DNA of 64,000 nucleotides. Origin: Silene latifolia (Eukaryota > Streptophyta > Magnoliopsida > Caryophyllales > Caryophyllaceae). Numbering within the stretch: the stretch's first letter is position 1; each line of letters opens with the position of its first letter. Made by a program: the position numbers and the translations under genes. Below are positions 33,462 to 47,720 of this stretch, one piece after another. The notes beneath the pieces were generated by a model. The model was not told the origin of the DNA. It made no database searches and saw nothing but the letters and a program-made list of their open reading frames with translations. The DNA lies in the NCBI RefSeq assembly GCF_048544455.1, contig NC_133534.1:32440217-32504216 (forward strand), in the 5' to 3' direction.

Positions 33462-36018
33462 CGATAATATATGATTAAATGGACATAATATATGTATATA
33501 AAAGACTCAAAAAGGTTTAATTTGTTCTTTGGTGAAGGCGGAAAGCTTCATGTTGCTTCTTGGCCATCAATCCTCAAATCTCAAGCATACTGTGCTACTG
33601 TAATATCTACGGGCAAAAAAAAAAAAAAAAATACGGGATACAAAATTATGTTCGCAAGAAAAGGGCATATAATCAATAGTTTTAGAGTCCTTAATTTAAC
33701 AAATCAATAGTTTGAATCCTATTGAAACTAAAATTGGTCAATAAAGAGTTCTTAATTTAACTATAGTATTAACTGTAGAATACATTTGTGATATGATTAT
33801 ATATATTGTGAAATTCCTTGCAAAATATATTGCATTAATGCTCTATACTCTCCAAGTCTTAATAGGTACTCATGTAGGCATAATGGTTACGTAAAATCTT
33901 ATGGTCAAAATATAATTAAGATTTTAGGTTAGTTCCTATATTTTATAGAATTTGACTCCTACCATCTTTTATACCTCATGATAACAATCGAATGGGCATA
34001 GGGAGTAACCAACTTCTACACTCGATATACTTCTTTATAGGCATGATAGCAATTGGAGTACAAAAGTAATCATATATAAGTCTATATAATTTAAAAGACA
34101 TTCTTAATAAGAGGGTGTAGTTATCGACTTACCGTCAATATCATCGATGATAGTAAATAATGTCTATCCTGTATTGTGTCCTGAAAAAAATATAACGACA
34201 TTAGATCTCACTTCATAAATCTACAGTAAGAATTCCAGAATTATAACGGCATTAGATCTCACTCCATAAAAATACAGTAAAAGTGACAAAACTCTCTTTT
34301 CCTCACCAATATGAGACAATTGGAAACACTTCAAAGGCAAAAAGCCCTTATATTTTCCAACATCACGAAAGTTGCAAAATGGAAGAAAAAACAAACTTCA
34401 ATGAATAGATGATAGTTTGAATCATCATCGATTTATTTTTCTAATACATATCAAGATGCAAACACCAAATATAGTGTTACCCAAGTAAAAACAAACCGAA
34501 ATAAGTACGCAAATAAATAAATCAACAAAAAGCTTGAAGAGATAATACTCCTTTTGTTTAGGACTTTTCACGTTTCGAGACACTCAATACTGTTTTCAAT
34601 ATATCTCAAAATTTATGATTAAATATTTATATAAGAGAAAATATAATCATGTGAAATTTTATTTGATTTATCGTCGTAAATATTTTATGAATACAAATTT
34701 ATAAATTTTTAATGATGTGGAACTAAAAATATCTACGTTGCAAAACACGTCTTGAGTAATAAAGCCAATGTAATCTTGTCAATGTAACCTTTGGTGTAGA
34801 TATTAGAGAGTACTCCGTATTAGATAAGGGAAAATAGACATTAATATAAATAATTGTAGCAAGAGTTATTACGTACTTTATAGACTAACAAAGTTACGAA
34901 CCAATAAGTTAGCTTGTACGTGCTTGTTTATTTGGTCACCGCTACTTTCACTTCAAGTTTCCGACTTTCGTAGCCTGCATTACCCATATTGGCTTCCTAC
35001 AAAAACAATTTGAGGAGATTATTAGCAAAATTCATCGATCATGCCCATAGTCAATACAAACAACAGATGCAATGATTATAAATAATGTGCAATAATGTCA
35101 ATATAGTTTAGGCCAACATGTGTAAATCTCAAATTGGTGTGAGCGATAGTGCTTGCTCATCCTTTATATAGCCTTATAAAGTTTGGTAGAAGACTCCAAT
35201 TATGAATCAAATACTATCTTATGTACATAGGCAGAGAAGAAACTATATCAACTCCGTTATTTATTTTAAAGAAATTCAATCAATATCTTTTGTTTAAATT
35301 CTTATATTTAAACAATATCTTTCAGATTTTTTTATTTATTTTAATTTTAAGAAGTTCGGAAAATTTGGACTCTCTGTAATCGCTCGAAAAAAGCTTCCTT
35401 TATTAATAGAGATAAATATAGATTTGAATCAATTGAAAACCTATACATGGAAACAAATGTATGCTTTGACTTTTCAAATAAATGCAATCCTATACATGGA
35501 AACAACCTCTCAAATTATGCAATCTTTACAATATTATCCCGAAAATATGCAATCACAATCAATTACCCCCTAATATATTATGCAATTTTACAACATATCA
35601 ATTGCACTCTCGAATTATGAAATCTTTATTTTAGTAATATGGAGTATATGGAGTATGGAGTCTTTTTTAAATAATGTATAACAATTTTTATGTATTTTCT
35701 TATAGAGGAAATAGAAAGTGAAAATGTTAGTTTTAATAATTTGTAAATTGTCTTCTTAGACGCGTAGTATATTATTTTTACCAGTTTTCTTAATAAGGCT
35801 AATAGATTTTTTAACTAGATTTTACATCTAACTTAATTTCATAAATTAGTTCCCCTTATCGATTTAACATTATAGTGTTATTATTAATAGTAAACTTTCT
35901 TTTCTATCTACTTACTATAATTATATTTAGTATATTATAACATTAAATTAAAAGTAGCTTTAATTTATGCAAATAATTTTATTAAAAGTTCCTCTTTATA
36001 AATTTCATCTTAAAAATA
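33462..36018. other. gene-free AT-rich stretch
   Basis: No gene recognised. It has a local duplication of about 54 bp with 'CATTAGATCTCACT' at 34200 and 34250, and a segment near 35370-35410 resembling 32712-32750. Likely transposon debris, part of it perhaps the body of the Helitron-like element ending at 36046. Confidence 0.5.
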
Positions 36019-36046
36019 CCGTGCTATAGCACGGGAACTACACTAG
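36019..36046 (+). mobile_element. Helitron-like 3' terminus (plus strand)
   Basis: A perfect 16-bp hairpin, CCGTGCTATAGCACGG, then GAACTACA and CTAG followed by T (36047). This is the best of the three Helitron-like ends. A possible 5' start TCTCTGTAATCG lies near 35373 but is unproven. Confidence 0.6.
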
Positions 36047-36261
36047 TTACCAAATACTCCGTATTACTTATACTCATTTGTTATTTACCCAAAACGCCTT
36101 TACATAACCCATCAATTACATGGCATACCTATTTTTCCTCTCTTTACCCCTCGGTTTTCCACTTTTTAAAATTCTCCACTTTCCCTTATATTACCCAAAA
36201 AATTATCCACTTTCCGTTATATTACCTTTGATTTGAGTCGGAGTATGTACATTACCTAGTA

Positions 36262-36679
36262 CTCCCTCCAGTTCATACCAAACTCCCCATTACCCTTGTT
36301 AGTAAAAAGCTTGATCACATGGTCCTTATTATTACCATATCTATTTACACAATTTGTCTTCAACTTTATTCTTATAACTTGTGGGGTTTCAATATTCATT
36401 ACCCCATTTTATCCTTACTTTTTCCTGGTTTGTTTTGAGTTTTTTTAAAAATGTGCCATAAGAGCATGTGTTAATAACCTTAATATAATAAGATTGACAA
36501 CATATTCTAATGAGATATTCAAGTATAAACTCATTGTTACCATAATTAGTGAGAATATATTGTTAATCTTATCATATTGGGGAGGTTATTAACATGTGCC
36601 CTTATGACACATTTTAGAAAAAAATGTTTTTTAAAATTGTGAAAATCTATATGGGAAGTTTGGTATGAATTGGAGGAAG
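36262..36679. mobile_element. Stowaway-like MITE
   Basis: Inverted ends CTCCCTCCAGTTCATACC and, from the right, CTTCCTCCAATTCATACC, flanked by TA (36260-36261 and 36680-36681). The interior is also largely self-complementary, for example GTGTTAATAACC against GGTTATTAACATG, so the whole 418 bp can fold back. It ends about 260 bp upstream of the ERGIC3 start codon and may lie in that promoter. Confidence 0.85.
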
Positions 36680-36937
36680 TATAATCTAATTCGAAAAAAT
36701 ATTGAAGCAAAATCCCATTAATTTGGTGATAAAATCTCACTAATTTCGTACCAAATCCCCCCTTAATTAGGTCTATATCCTAAATTCCTAATATGTCATT
36801 GTCCCTAGAATGATGAGCATATGAGCTTGACTTCCATTTTCCTCAACGACCTCTATAACATTTTCTCAATTTCTCTTCTAAACCCACATACTGTATATCA
36901 TCATATCGAAATTTTGGGAAGGGATTAAAATAGTGAA

Positions 36938-39900
36938 ATGGAGAGCATAATTAAGAAGCTTAGAGATTTGGATGCATACCCTAAAATTAATGAGGATTTC
37001 TACAAAAGAACTTTCTCTGGTGGGATTATCACCATTCTTGCTGCTTTCATCATGTCCTTGCTCTTTTTCTCTGAGTTCAGTATGTTTTTCTTCTTCATTT
37101 TCCTTCAAAGTTATTGCCTTTTTAAAATTTCCAGTTTTCTGCTCAATTTTTTGCTGTTGTAATTTGGCAGTGTATTGTTCAGCCAGTATAGTTTAGCTGT
37201 TTTTGATAAAAAGATGAGCATTTGTTAGGATGGCTCTTCTGAAAAATTGCACTCGATTAGTTACGAATTCGGTATGTCGAATATCGTGTAAAAACTTGTA
37301 TATGTTTAGGTTTAGCTGACTTTATGACCTTATAAAGATCCATTCTTTGTGAATGTACTATCAAGGATTAGAGCAGGAAATCCTTGTGTGAAACACTGAA
37401 AGACCCTTTTTGTTTTCGGCTTTTAGCTGTCAGCACTCAGCAGTGATGGACCAAGGTTTCTATGTTTGGGAGATAAAACATAGATTGAATATTTGTTAGT
37501 CGTGCTTAGTCACCTATTAGTCGAGTTGGAATAAGTTTCATTGACTAGCTTGAGCAATTGCACTGGACATTTAGGGTGTGTTTGGACTTTAGATTGAGGG
37601 ATTTGGATGGAAAGGAAATGGAGGGACAGTAGGGGATTTAACATCCCTTGTTTGGATACCAAATAAGGGTGGAGGGAAATAGAAGGGAAGGGATTTGGAG
37701 GGAGCCATCCCCTCCTCTAAGGCAAATCAAAATCCTTCCAACATGGGAAAGATTTGGAAGGAAATGGTATCCAAACAACCACATCCCATTCTCCCTCCCC
37801 TTCTCTCCCACCCCTTTCCTTCCCCTTATCCCCCTCCCCTCCCTTTCCCTCCTATTTTTCTATCCAAACAAGCCCTTATGTGCTGGGATTTGTATGCTGT
37901 AACAGTTGACAATGGTTGAATTTTGTGAAAGTGGCTTTGTGGTTGTGGATTTAGTCCTTTAGTTTATTGCTTTTTCCAGAACTGAGTTTCGAATTGGTTG
38001 GCTCTATTTGCTGATATTGAGAAATGTATGAATAGCCGTGGGTTGATTTGTGAGGCTTTCAAACACATCAGGACCTATGTCATGGTCTTGAGAGCCACAG
38101 TGATGCATTTTTTTCCTGTGTCATGTTTAGTCAGTAGCAGTTCCTTTACTGTTGTAGGACTGTAGTATCATGTTTAGTCAATAGCCGTGGCTTGAAATCT
38201 CACCTTGGTGTAGTATTATGTATTTTAGCTCAAGCCATACCTTTTTTCACTTGCAGTGTGAGTGTTATCGTTCTAACTAAGTTGTGGCATTCAAAGGCCT
38301 CACTTCACTTTATGAATTGTGAATAGATTGTTTGGTTAGTTGCGGTAATGAGCCAGATAATGATACAACATAAGAGCATTTTCTTGTGAGGAAACAAAAT
38401 AAGGCTTGCATTCATCTCATTTCCTACTGTTGGTTCAGCTCATGCTTTAGGAGGATAAACAAGGAACTGTTGGTTATATGGGTGTCCTAGGAGTTGAAAC
38501 TAAGTATTTCTCAACTCAATCAACAAAAACTTAGCGGCACACCATCATTTAGGAAAGCTGAAATATATTAAAGTCCCCCCAAGTTCCAACGACAATGAAA
38601 AAAAGCCTAGAAATGGCAGTGTTTGTATAGTAGTGAACTGAATTTTCTATCAGCAGGTGTTGATTATCAAAATCGCACTATCAGTGTTGATATATAATCA
38701 TTTTATGGAATCGTTCCTTCGTTATCTATTTAACTATGAATATGAATTGAGAGGATTAAAACTAGGTAACTCGATTTGTTTTTGGGAGTGTTTTAACTCA
38801 TGAAAAAAGGCAATTCTTTTTCCTCCGCAATGATTGCAAAAGATAAGAAGAGGATACATTTAACTTTGTCAGATATTGTTGGAAATTTTTGTGGCAGTAG
38901 TAAAAAGGATGCGGAATTTTTTAATCTGGGGTTTAGAATTTTAGGATCTGTGATTTTGACTGTGTTGCATCAACATTATGATAGATTTGGAATTACTCCA
39001 AGTCTCCAATGGACATTCTAGAAAATAGTGTGACTAACTTGTATATGCCAGAGCCAAACATTCCTTTATTCCAGTTTATAGTCATGACTTATGTTTCTTG
39101 TTTGTGTGAACTATTGGTTGAGGTATAAGTGTGATTTATTGGTTGAGTTATAAGCGTGATATGCTACTCGCTTGGCTTATTTATCAATCTTTTAGTGTTT
39201 TAATCTTGTACTTAACCACTTACACTGGGCTCTACTTGCAACACATGCAGGGTCATATCTCCATACTGTTAAAGAGACCACACTTTTAGTGGACACATCT
39301 AGAGGGGGAACTCTGCGCATTAATGTTAGTAATTTTGTCTGCCTATCTAATTTGTTACTTTGAATCTTGATGTTAATGAGCTGTCAAGGTTGCAACGTTT
39401 GCTTCATCTCCAAGAATTTTGACATTGCCTTTTTTTTTTTTATTTTTTTTAAAAAAATATGTGTTTTCTCTCCTTTTATGCTAGACTTTACAGTTTAACC
39501 CAAGCTTTAATTTTTTTTGATCTCGGAGTATAATTTGGGCTATGGCTTCTTTTATCATCTCTAGCCGGTTATTACCTATGTTACTTCGTCTCTTCAATTT
39601 TAGGACGGCACAATAGTCTGACACTTCTAGGAGAGCTAAACTAGTGGGGTTCGCACTCAAAAGTAGAGGAGGAGAGTTTATAAAGTATTTAATATTATTA
39701 TATTTAATGATTTGAAGTCTTATTTGTTAAATTTATTTCCATACTTTTAAAAAAATAAAGGACTTCAAGTTTAGAAGTGCATTTTCGCTTTGAAGATGTG
39801 CCTCCGCATCTTTATCCTCATTTTAGGATAGGTTCCCATGTCTAAAATTTTAATCATGCCAAGTCCGACACTTGGTATGTACCCTTGTACGATTTAAATT

Positions 39901-42900
39901 GTGAAGGCATAAGGCGCACGGTTGCGCAAGGTGCGCGCCTTATAAACACGAGGCACATTTATTATATAATGAACATTTATATTTTAGAATAAATTTTTGT
40001 GCAACAATAGTCCCCCCTTTTTTTAAAAGAAGGCTAACATTAATTTGTAAGTGCAAATTAAGCACTGGGGGAAGAAGAGAAAAGTAAAATAAAAAATTTT
40101 GGAAAAAAACATAGGATTTAATTATAATACGTCTCTAGGGCGCCTTGGTGTGCCTCGGGTGCGCTTCACTAGTTGCACCTTGTGTGCTTGGGTGCGTCTC
40201 ATGCGCCTTTTGGATCCAATGTGCCTCAGACACCTTGAGGCGATTTGGCTTGCGCCTCCGTGCACCCCGTTTTTTAAACTAAGGTGTAGCTTTTTTAAAC
40301 TAAGGTGTACAACATTCGCACCCAAGTTAGAGTAACGTAGGTTATTACGCATTTTTTTTCTATATATTTAGCGTCTTCCCGTGGAGATTGTCATTTATTC
40401 GTACTTCATTTTGCTTGTTAATTGCAGTTTGATATTACTTTTCCAGCAGTTCCTTGTACGATTCTCAGTCTTGATGCTGAAGATATTAGTGGAGAGAGGC
40501 ACTTTGACATAGTACGTGATTTACAAAAACCTCTGTTTTTCAACCATTCTGCGTTTTTCTTTCTTCTGAGAATTATGCTGCTTTGCTTACTTGTAGAGAC
40601 ATGACATCACCAAAAAGAGAATTGATGTCCACGGGAATGAAATTGAAGCAAGGAAAGATGGCATTGGAGCCCCAAAGGTTATAAGACCACACAATCCTCT
40701 CTCGTCCTTCTGTTATTATGAAAATATTTAGTGAGCTACAACCTGCTACACAGTTGTGATCATCTTCATGATTCTATTGTAGGACTTCTTTTAAAATCAT
40801 TTTATAAGTAGTCTTCATTTTCACGTCCCACCAATTAATATCTTGGTTGTTTGTCTTAATCAACTCGGTATTATCATGCTGTAAATTTGATTTGACATGA
40901 AGTGGGTGATCATTAATACCTCAGATTTATGGGGAGATTTATCAAGATTTAAGGCTTTCAATGAGTGCTTAATTAAATTGATTGTACATTTGTACCACTC
41001 ATACCCATTAAAGTCTTTTTTTCTTTTTCCTGCAAGCCCATGTGTATAATACTCCACTGTTAAGGATGCTTGATGGAGGGTAGTATTGGGGTGATACCCT
41101 GGAAATTTTCTTAGGGCGAGCACGAGTGAGGCCATATTGCGCGGGAAGGACCTGTACTGGTCTGTGATGTCACATTGTCACCTACTAAAATTTTTCCAGA
41201 ATAAGCTCTGTGGGTATATTTTACTAGACAGAGCCGAAGAAGAGAGTCAAGAGACAAAAGGAAAAGGGTGATACAGTGAGAGGGAGGAATACATCTATAT
41301 CTTCTTTTTTCTTCTCTCAATATTGTTAGCGATGGATATATATTTACATTCCAAATTTTGAGTGTAGAGGTTCACTAACTATCTCTTTGAAATCTCAAGG
41401 GTTTTGAATGTGAGCATTTTTGGGGAAGGACTAAACTAATCGGTCTTTGCAGTGTCCACGTCTTCTTTTGATATTATAACTTAGACTATTTGGAAAAAGG
41501 CATTTTATGGATTGACCTTTACATCATCCATATCCTAGCCGACACGATATATTATCAAAAACAGAGTTTATTGAGGATGACTGTTTCTGTCACTAAGAAA
41601 GATGCTCACTGACAAACTGTATATCTTAAAAGGAGTTGAATATGTAAGACGCCTAAGTGCTTGGATGATGCAAAGTTGATCATATTTAGACCTTAATGTT
41701 TCACCATAACCCAATATCTCACTATTGAAGTATTGTGTAGGTTTAATCATATAACAGTGCCTTACTCAAGTTTGGATAGTGTTTCAAATATACACCATTG
41801 TCATGTGCCAGCAATATTTGTCTTTTTTTCTGCCAACAGTTTCTACTTGTTACTTTCTCTTATTATCTGTTCTGTGTCATAGGTCTTTGCTCCATACACT
41901 AACCACAATATTATATTCATTTAATTACTTTCTTTTGCAGATTGAGAAGCCTTTACAGAGGCATGGTGGTAGGCTTGAACACAATGAGACATACTGTGGT
42001 TCATGTTATGGAGCAGAAACGGTAGTTCTCTTTGTCTACCATCTCTGCTAATGTATGTTACGATTCCTGATTATGTTTTTGAAAGTCGAATTTGGGTTTC
42101 AGATATTTATTGAATGAACACCCTTTCTCAAGGGATCATTGCATGCGTTTTCTTAGATGTGGACCTGAGGTTCAGTGGCATTCATCCCTAAATCCCTACT
42201 ATATGGTTATATATTTTTGTAAATACATAAATATTGAATAATTTCCTACTTTAACTTACTTCGATATACTTCCATCTTCTTTCCATTTTTTTTATTGTTT
42301 ATCCCCACTTCACTTTGATGGTTCCATAAGACGATCCGTGTTAGCCTACGCCCTACCCAATTTGCTTGGACTAAGGTCTTGTTTGTTGTCTTACATTTTG
42401 GAACATCAGTTGTTCTTAAGTGCCTTAAATGCAAACCTATTCCGAATTGTCAAGTCGTCATATGAGGATATTCATGCTTTCATCACTGTCCATCTTGTTC
42501 TAGTGATAGTGGAACTTATCGACCAACCACAATGGCTCGGTTCAAACCCCAGTGCGGGCATTTTTTTTGCTAATTATGCTTTGAGTTGCCACAATCATCT
42601 ATTCGTGCTTAAAAATGAAAGTAAACAACCTTTTTGTGTTAGGGGGATCAACCCCCACTCATTTGAGTGGAAAAACAATCTTTAACCACTTTGATAAACA
42701 TTACTTGGCGTCTGTGGGAATTGTCAATTTATTTAAATCTACATTTCAAGGCCTAAAGTACAGTTCTCCCTCTCCCTTCTTAATTGATTAAGTCTCTTGT
42801 AAAACTGTTATTACAATAAAATATTGTTGAAACCATCTACGAAATACTTTGATGCCCTTATCACCCAATCATGATAGTTGGTAGAAGTTACTTTAGTGGA

Positions 42901-45900
42901 GGTAGTTAAGTAAAGTAACACATAGTTTTACGATAATAATTGAGTAAAACCGTCTACACAAGAATTATTGCTCTAAATTTCAGTTATATCTATGAGGTCT
43001 TATTTGTAGAATCTATGATTTATTTTGAAATTCCTTAATTTCTGTCAACAATATTTTAAACAATTACGTATATAAAGAAGTTTCAGAACTTTTTCCGTTA
43101 ATATTTTTCAAGTTTCAAAGGTAATAATATACAATGGTGAGTTTGTACATTTATTATGGATTTCTACTTTTGATAGTGTGAATTAATCATACTGATAAAA
43201 AAATCGGTATCGTGATAGAGGATATAGCAACCTAGTTACAATGAGAAAAAAAATTGTGCCCCCTAAGACCGAAATCCTGTGTCCGGACTGACTAGAGGTG
43301 GCAATGTAAAAGATCTGAAGTTATGGAACTGCCTCGAAAATTCTCTGTGAAGGTTGAAGATGCATATCATGCAGATTTAGGGTGGCAAAGCTTCCACCTT
43401 TCAAGCGTGAGATTGGGGATTTGATGCTATCTTCACCAACGTGTGTTCATGAATCATGAGTGTAGGCCGTAGGACGATGAAGGTGTTTTTGTGTCCCTGG
43501 ATTACCTAGATTCCTATTTATGTTGGAGTTTACAGTGGTGTTAACTGTCAAGTAATTGAATTCCTCCCGCCTCTCTTTGGCTCAAGTGTGTACAAGCTTG
43601 ATTAAACCCAAATCAAGAAAAGAAATATAACTCTGCTATAGTTTAAATAGCGCGTATCATGGAATTAATTAAATTACAGTGATCTATTACATGATAAATA
43701 GATAGAGGTGTTAGAAATAGTAAAGGTAAAGGCGTGAGGAGAGAGAAGAGAGTTATCAGGTGTATGAATGGCGGAAGGAGGAGAGAGTTAGGAAGACAAT
43801 GGGAGGTGTATTGCTTAGCTATGTTATAAGGGGGAAGTGAGCCATGTTCTTCCCTGTTGCAATTAGACTTCGAGATAACAAATTTAGTGAAAAAGTTTTA
43901 AGATGCATGGTCATTTGTGTGAGGTAACTATAAAAAAATGCTTTTTAGTTTTTTTAATCTATTCCTACAACAAAGAGAATATAGGTCTTTTGCATGTACA
44001 TCAAGAGCAAACTGTGAATTTATTTTTGAACATGCTTTCATTTGCTCAAAATGTATCTAAATTTCCCTTCGTCTGTCAGGCTGATGATCATTGCTGCAAC
44101 TCATGTGAAGAAGTTCGTGAAGCATACCGGAAAAAAGGTTGGGCTTTAAGTAATATGGATATGATCGATCAGGTGAGCTCCCATGTCGCTCTCAAATATA
44201 CATCTGCTATCAACCCTTCATATATGATCATAGTATCCCACTTAATCCTAAACAACTTCTGGCAAGAGTCAAAAATTTGTACGTGTTTTTACTTTTTAGT
44301 GGAAGCTTCTGTAGACATGATTAGTTTGAGCTCATTAACTCCCCAACCTGCTTTGCTGAATCTTCTTGCTCACTGTCTAAATAACTGCAGCTGGAAGTAA
44401 AAGTCAAATGCTCTAACAACCTATTATCACTCTGTTAGTGTTACTATCGTCAGCGGAAATTTATGGTCCCAAATCCCCATTTCTATTGTCCTCATTGACT
44501 CGGTGGTCTACTGATGTGAATTCTGATCCTTTATACCTCTAAATATCTAGAGATATATGCAACTATTTGAATATATTCATTTTTCAAAAGTTACAAGACT
44601 TGCAACTATTGTAAATTGTGAAAAAAATCGGTTCCCAGTCGGTATCATTTGACCACTATAGTTAATTGGGGACAATGTAAAAGGGATGGAGGGAGTGTCT
44701 TGTTGTGCGGTGGTCGTCAGACACTCAGACGCTACAGTCCAGCATGTACTTATAGAAGCTATATGTATTAGGGGGTTAGGTTTAGACTTTAGATCTTCCG
44801 ACTGCTCGTGATACTGTGATAGTAATTTCGTGTACTTTCAACACGTGAAGTCAAAGACCATCAAACACCTAAAAATTAAAAGGTTTGCGGATTATTGTTC
44901 TAATTTCTTACTCACTCTCACTTGAACAGTGTGAGAGGGAAGGTTTCTTCCAAAAGATTGATGAGGAAAAAGGTGAAGGTTGTAATATAAATGGATTTCT
45001 GGAAGTTAACAAAGTGGCTGGTACTTTCCACTTTGTTCCTGGAAAAACCTTTCATCAGTCAGGCTTCCATTTCAATGATCTAATTGCTTTTCAAAAGAAT
45101 AATTACAATGTAAGTTTGCAATTCTTAAGTTCTTCTTTTTGGCTATTCACGGACCTGAGCCTTACCACGCTTGAAGTTCTGAAACAATGAGTTCTTCGTG
45201 GCTATAACAGATAACTCACAAGATCAACAAGTTAAGTTTCGGAGAGTACTTCCCTGGCATTGTAAACCCCTTGGATGGGTAATATTCCTCTATCTCATCT
45301 ATTTTTTACGTTTGCTTTTGGATCCGTTCTTTTATGCAAGCACATGCAAGGGAGGTAGGGGTAAAAGTCAAGGCAGAAAAGTCTTTTTAACAATAAAAGC
45401 TTACCTAAATAAGAAAACAACTGGCTTAGATTTATTCGTGTACTTAGACAGTTAGACTTGGTTGGAAGGATCCGACACTGGTGTCTGCTTAAGTGTTAGA
45501 CTCAAGCTGGTTGATGAAAGTTTTTAGTGTTTTTGGCTTAAAATGACGCGGCGAGTGTCGTACTCACGTCTGACTGTTGATTGTTGAGCATGGGGTCACG
45601 AGATAATATGAAGAGTCAAAGTAACAGTGGCTGACAGTCACAGTAACATGGATACAAAAAGGATTATGTAACCAAATGACTGAGACAGAGAGAGTTGTAC
45701 CGTATGGATGTGCTGATTGTACTCCATAAGAATATAAGATGTATTTGGAGGATCAGGCTTGTGCTGATTGTCTGATTTTTGGTGTCAATCCTCTATGCAA
45801 TTCCTGATTTGCTGATTGCTGTAGCTTGATGCTTTTCTCCTGAGGAGTAGATATTTCTTTCTACATTCATACCAAAAACACTCTCATGCTTTCTATGGAG

Positions 45901-47720
45901 TAGTATTTGTATGATGCACAAATATATCCCTCAAAAGCAATTTATGAGTTACCTTAATGTGTTCCTGCTTAAAACCCTCTTTTCTACTTTTTGTTTTGGC
46001 GTCTTTTGCAATGTTCACATTTTCTTGATTTTTTTTTGGGTGTGTGAGAATTCATGTAATGCGTATTAATTCGCAGGGTACAGTGGCTGCAAGACTCAAC
46101 CAGTGGAATGTACCAGTATTTTGTCAAGGTTTGCTTATTTACTGCTTTATCCGCATATGTTACCTGCTACTTTATGATGTAAATTCAAAACATATATTGC
46201 GTACCAAATAAAAACCCATAATCTTGTAGAACCACATTCTCATCAAGAAATCCCATGGAATAATTTTTTTTTTGTTCTTTTTTTGGTTGGAGTTGATATA
46301 GCAAGCTTTGCTTAACATCATTTTTCTTCTATACTAAAATTCTTTTGTTGAAGGATCCATATTAAGTTATGATGACATATTGACATTTCTTTTAGGTCGT
46401 CCCAACTGTATATACTGATGTGCGAGGCCGTACTATCCAATCAAATCAGGTATTTATTCTCGAGTCTCGTGACTTGTAAGTTGTGTAATGCTCTTTTATC
46501 TCATGCTGATGCTACTTTCTATTTAGTTTTCTGTGACAGAACACTTGAGGAATTTAGACTCGGGACATAATCAGATTATTCCCGGGATTTTCTTCTTTTA
46601 TGATCTTTCTCCTGTGAAGGTTGGTTCCTGATATTTGAAGCATCTGTTATAATTTTTTTTATTTCAAAGAATGCGTAAGGGGCTCTAGCTTTTTTACCAG
46701 CCTTTAATTCTTATTTTAATCCCTTTTTATCATCTATTTGTCCTTAAGATCCTTCTTTCTAAGTTATAATCATGTTTTGTGACTTCATGTATAGTTTGCC
46801 TTTTCGGTCTTCTTTGGCCACTAACTCCTACACCACACTTTCATATACTAGGAACTCCTATGCCTCTTGTGAGAATCTTGAAAAAGGATAATAGTGAGAA
46901 GCTCGATTTTGCCAATGGCATGTAGAATAGTCGTATTATGGCAACATTTTGTAGAGCTAACTCAATTCTGTGATTTCGTAGGTAACCTTCATGGAGACCG
47001 GTATATCCTTTTTACATTTCATGACTAATGTCTGCGCTATTGTTGGAGGTAAAGTACCTTTACGACTACTTTTCTTTGCTTCAGAAAATACTCGATTTTG
47101 GGCATTTGTAAATTCTCATGTGTTTTTTTCCCTGTCCGTAACTAAGTTACTAGTTTCCTTTATATATGAAAGCTACGTAGGTTCTACTCGAACCGTTCTC
47201 CAAACAAATCTAACACCGAATCATACGACATTGGTTTGAACTGTCGTCACCAATATCTCCCGACATCGTTTCTGAATACTCCCTCCTTAAAAGTAAGTTT
47301 GGGATGGTATTTGGTAATATAAAACAGTACTTATGTGAAAAGACAAAATGGCCGCTCATAATATTATCGACCTTGCCCATGTGTCTCAAATGCTCCCCAC
47401 CCATGTCAGGCTGAGGTGGATCAGGTCTACCTGGCCTTCACCTGTGTTGAACATAGAGATGCTTCCGAAAGAGAGAAAATTCAACCGTGAGAAAAAATAT
47501 CCGAATTGATAAATAGGAGAGCTGGTGTATTGATCAAATACTGTGTTTGATTCGACATGTATTAGAGCTGGTTCCTTGACTAGATCTGCTAGAAAGTAGA
47601 CTGATGTTTCGATATTTATGTCTTAACTCAGGTACGTTCACAGTTGCGGGAATAACGGACTCATTTGTTTTTCATGGTAGAAAGGTAGTGAAAAAGAAGA
47701 TACTAAAGAAGTTTGGTTAA
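36938..47720 (+). CDS. ERGIC3: ERGIC3/Erv46-like ER-Golgi cargo receptor, 13 exons
   Basis: Exons: 36938-37079, 39251-39324, 40428-40511, 40597-40677, 41941-42021, 44080-44172, 44930-45109, 45211-45278, 46077-46128, 46396-46449, 46527-46619, 46982-47048, 47632-47720. All introns are GT-AG, all joins stay in frame, and the total is 385 codons plus TAA, the family's usual length. The N-terminus MESIIKKLRDLDAYPKINED and first membrane segment (residues 27-46) are typical. Cysteine-rich motifs YCGSCYGAE and CCNSCEEVREAYRKKGW follow in the lumenal part; a second membrane segment is at about 343-363, with a lysine-rich cytosolic tail ending KKFG. Erv46/ERGIC3 proteins cycle between ER and Golgi in COPII/COPI vesicles with ERGIC2/Erv41. 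Introns 1 and 2 hold transposon pieces; none disrupts coding. Confidence 0.96.
37574..37875. mobile_element. Tourist-like (PIF/Harbinger) MITE in ERGIC3 intron 1
   Basis: Ends GGGTGTGTTTGGA and, from the right, GGGCTTGTTTGGA, flanked by TTA on both sides (37571-37573 and 37876-37878), the usual PIF/Harbinger target duplication. The left half is purine-rich and the right half pyrimidine-rich, so it folds into a hairpin. The open frames over it (37648-37919) are not genes. Confidence 0.8.
39880..40330. repeat. GC-rich repetitive segment in ERGIC3 intron 2
   Basis: Two stretches rich in GCGCC/GTGCGC words (39900-39960 and 40136-40270), separated by AT-rich sequence, interrupt an otherwise AT-rich intron. 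They partly complement each other, which suggests a foldback transposon remnant. Clean ends and target duplication were not found. Confidence 0.35.
42340..42640 (+). repeat. SINE-like debris in ERGIC3 intron 5
   Basis: TACCCAATTTGCTTGGACTAAGG followed by a TTG-rich stretch near 42352-42390 resembles the 3' end of plant SINEs. GGTTCAAACCCCAG near 42539 resembles a pol III B box. No A box was seen, so this may be two unrelated fragments. Confidence 0.3.

Noticed and set aside
33284-33478. Open frames with long Phe and Pro runs
   Set aside because: They are translations of the poly-T and poly-C tracts of a MITE.
37648-37919. Pro/Ser/Leu-rich open frames inside ERGIC3
   Set aside because: They cover the pyrimidine-rich arm of a Tourist-like MITE in intron 1.
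38800-39021. 73-codon open frame in ERGIC3 intron 1
   Set aside because: No recognisable domain, flanked by proper splice sites of a complete gene, and no coding neighbours; treated as chance.
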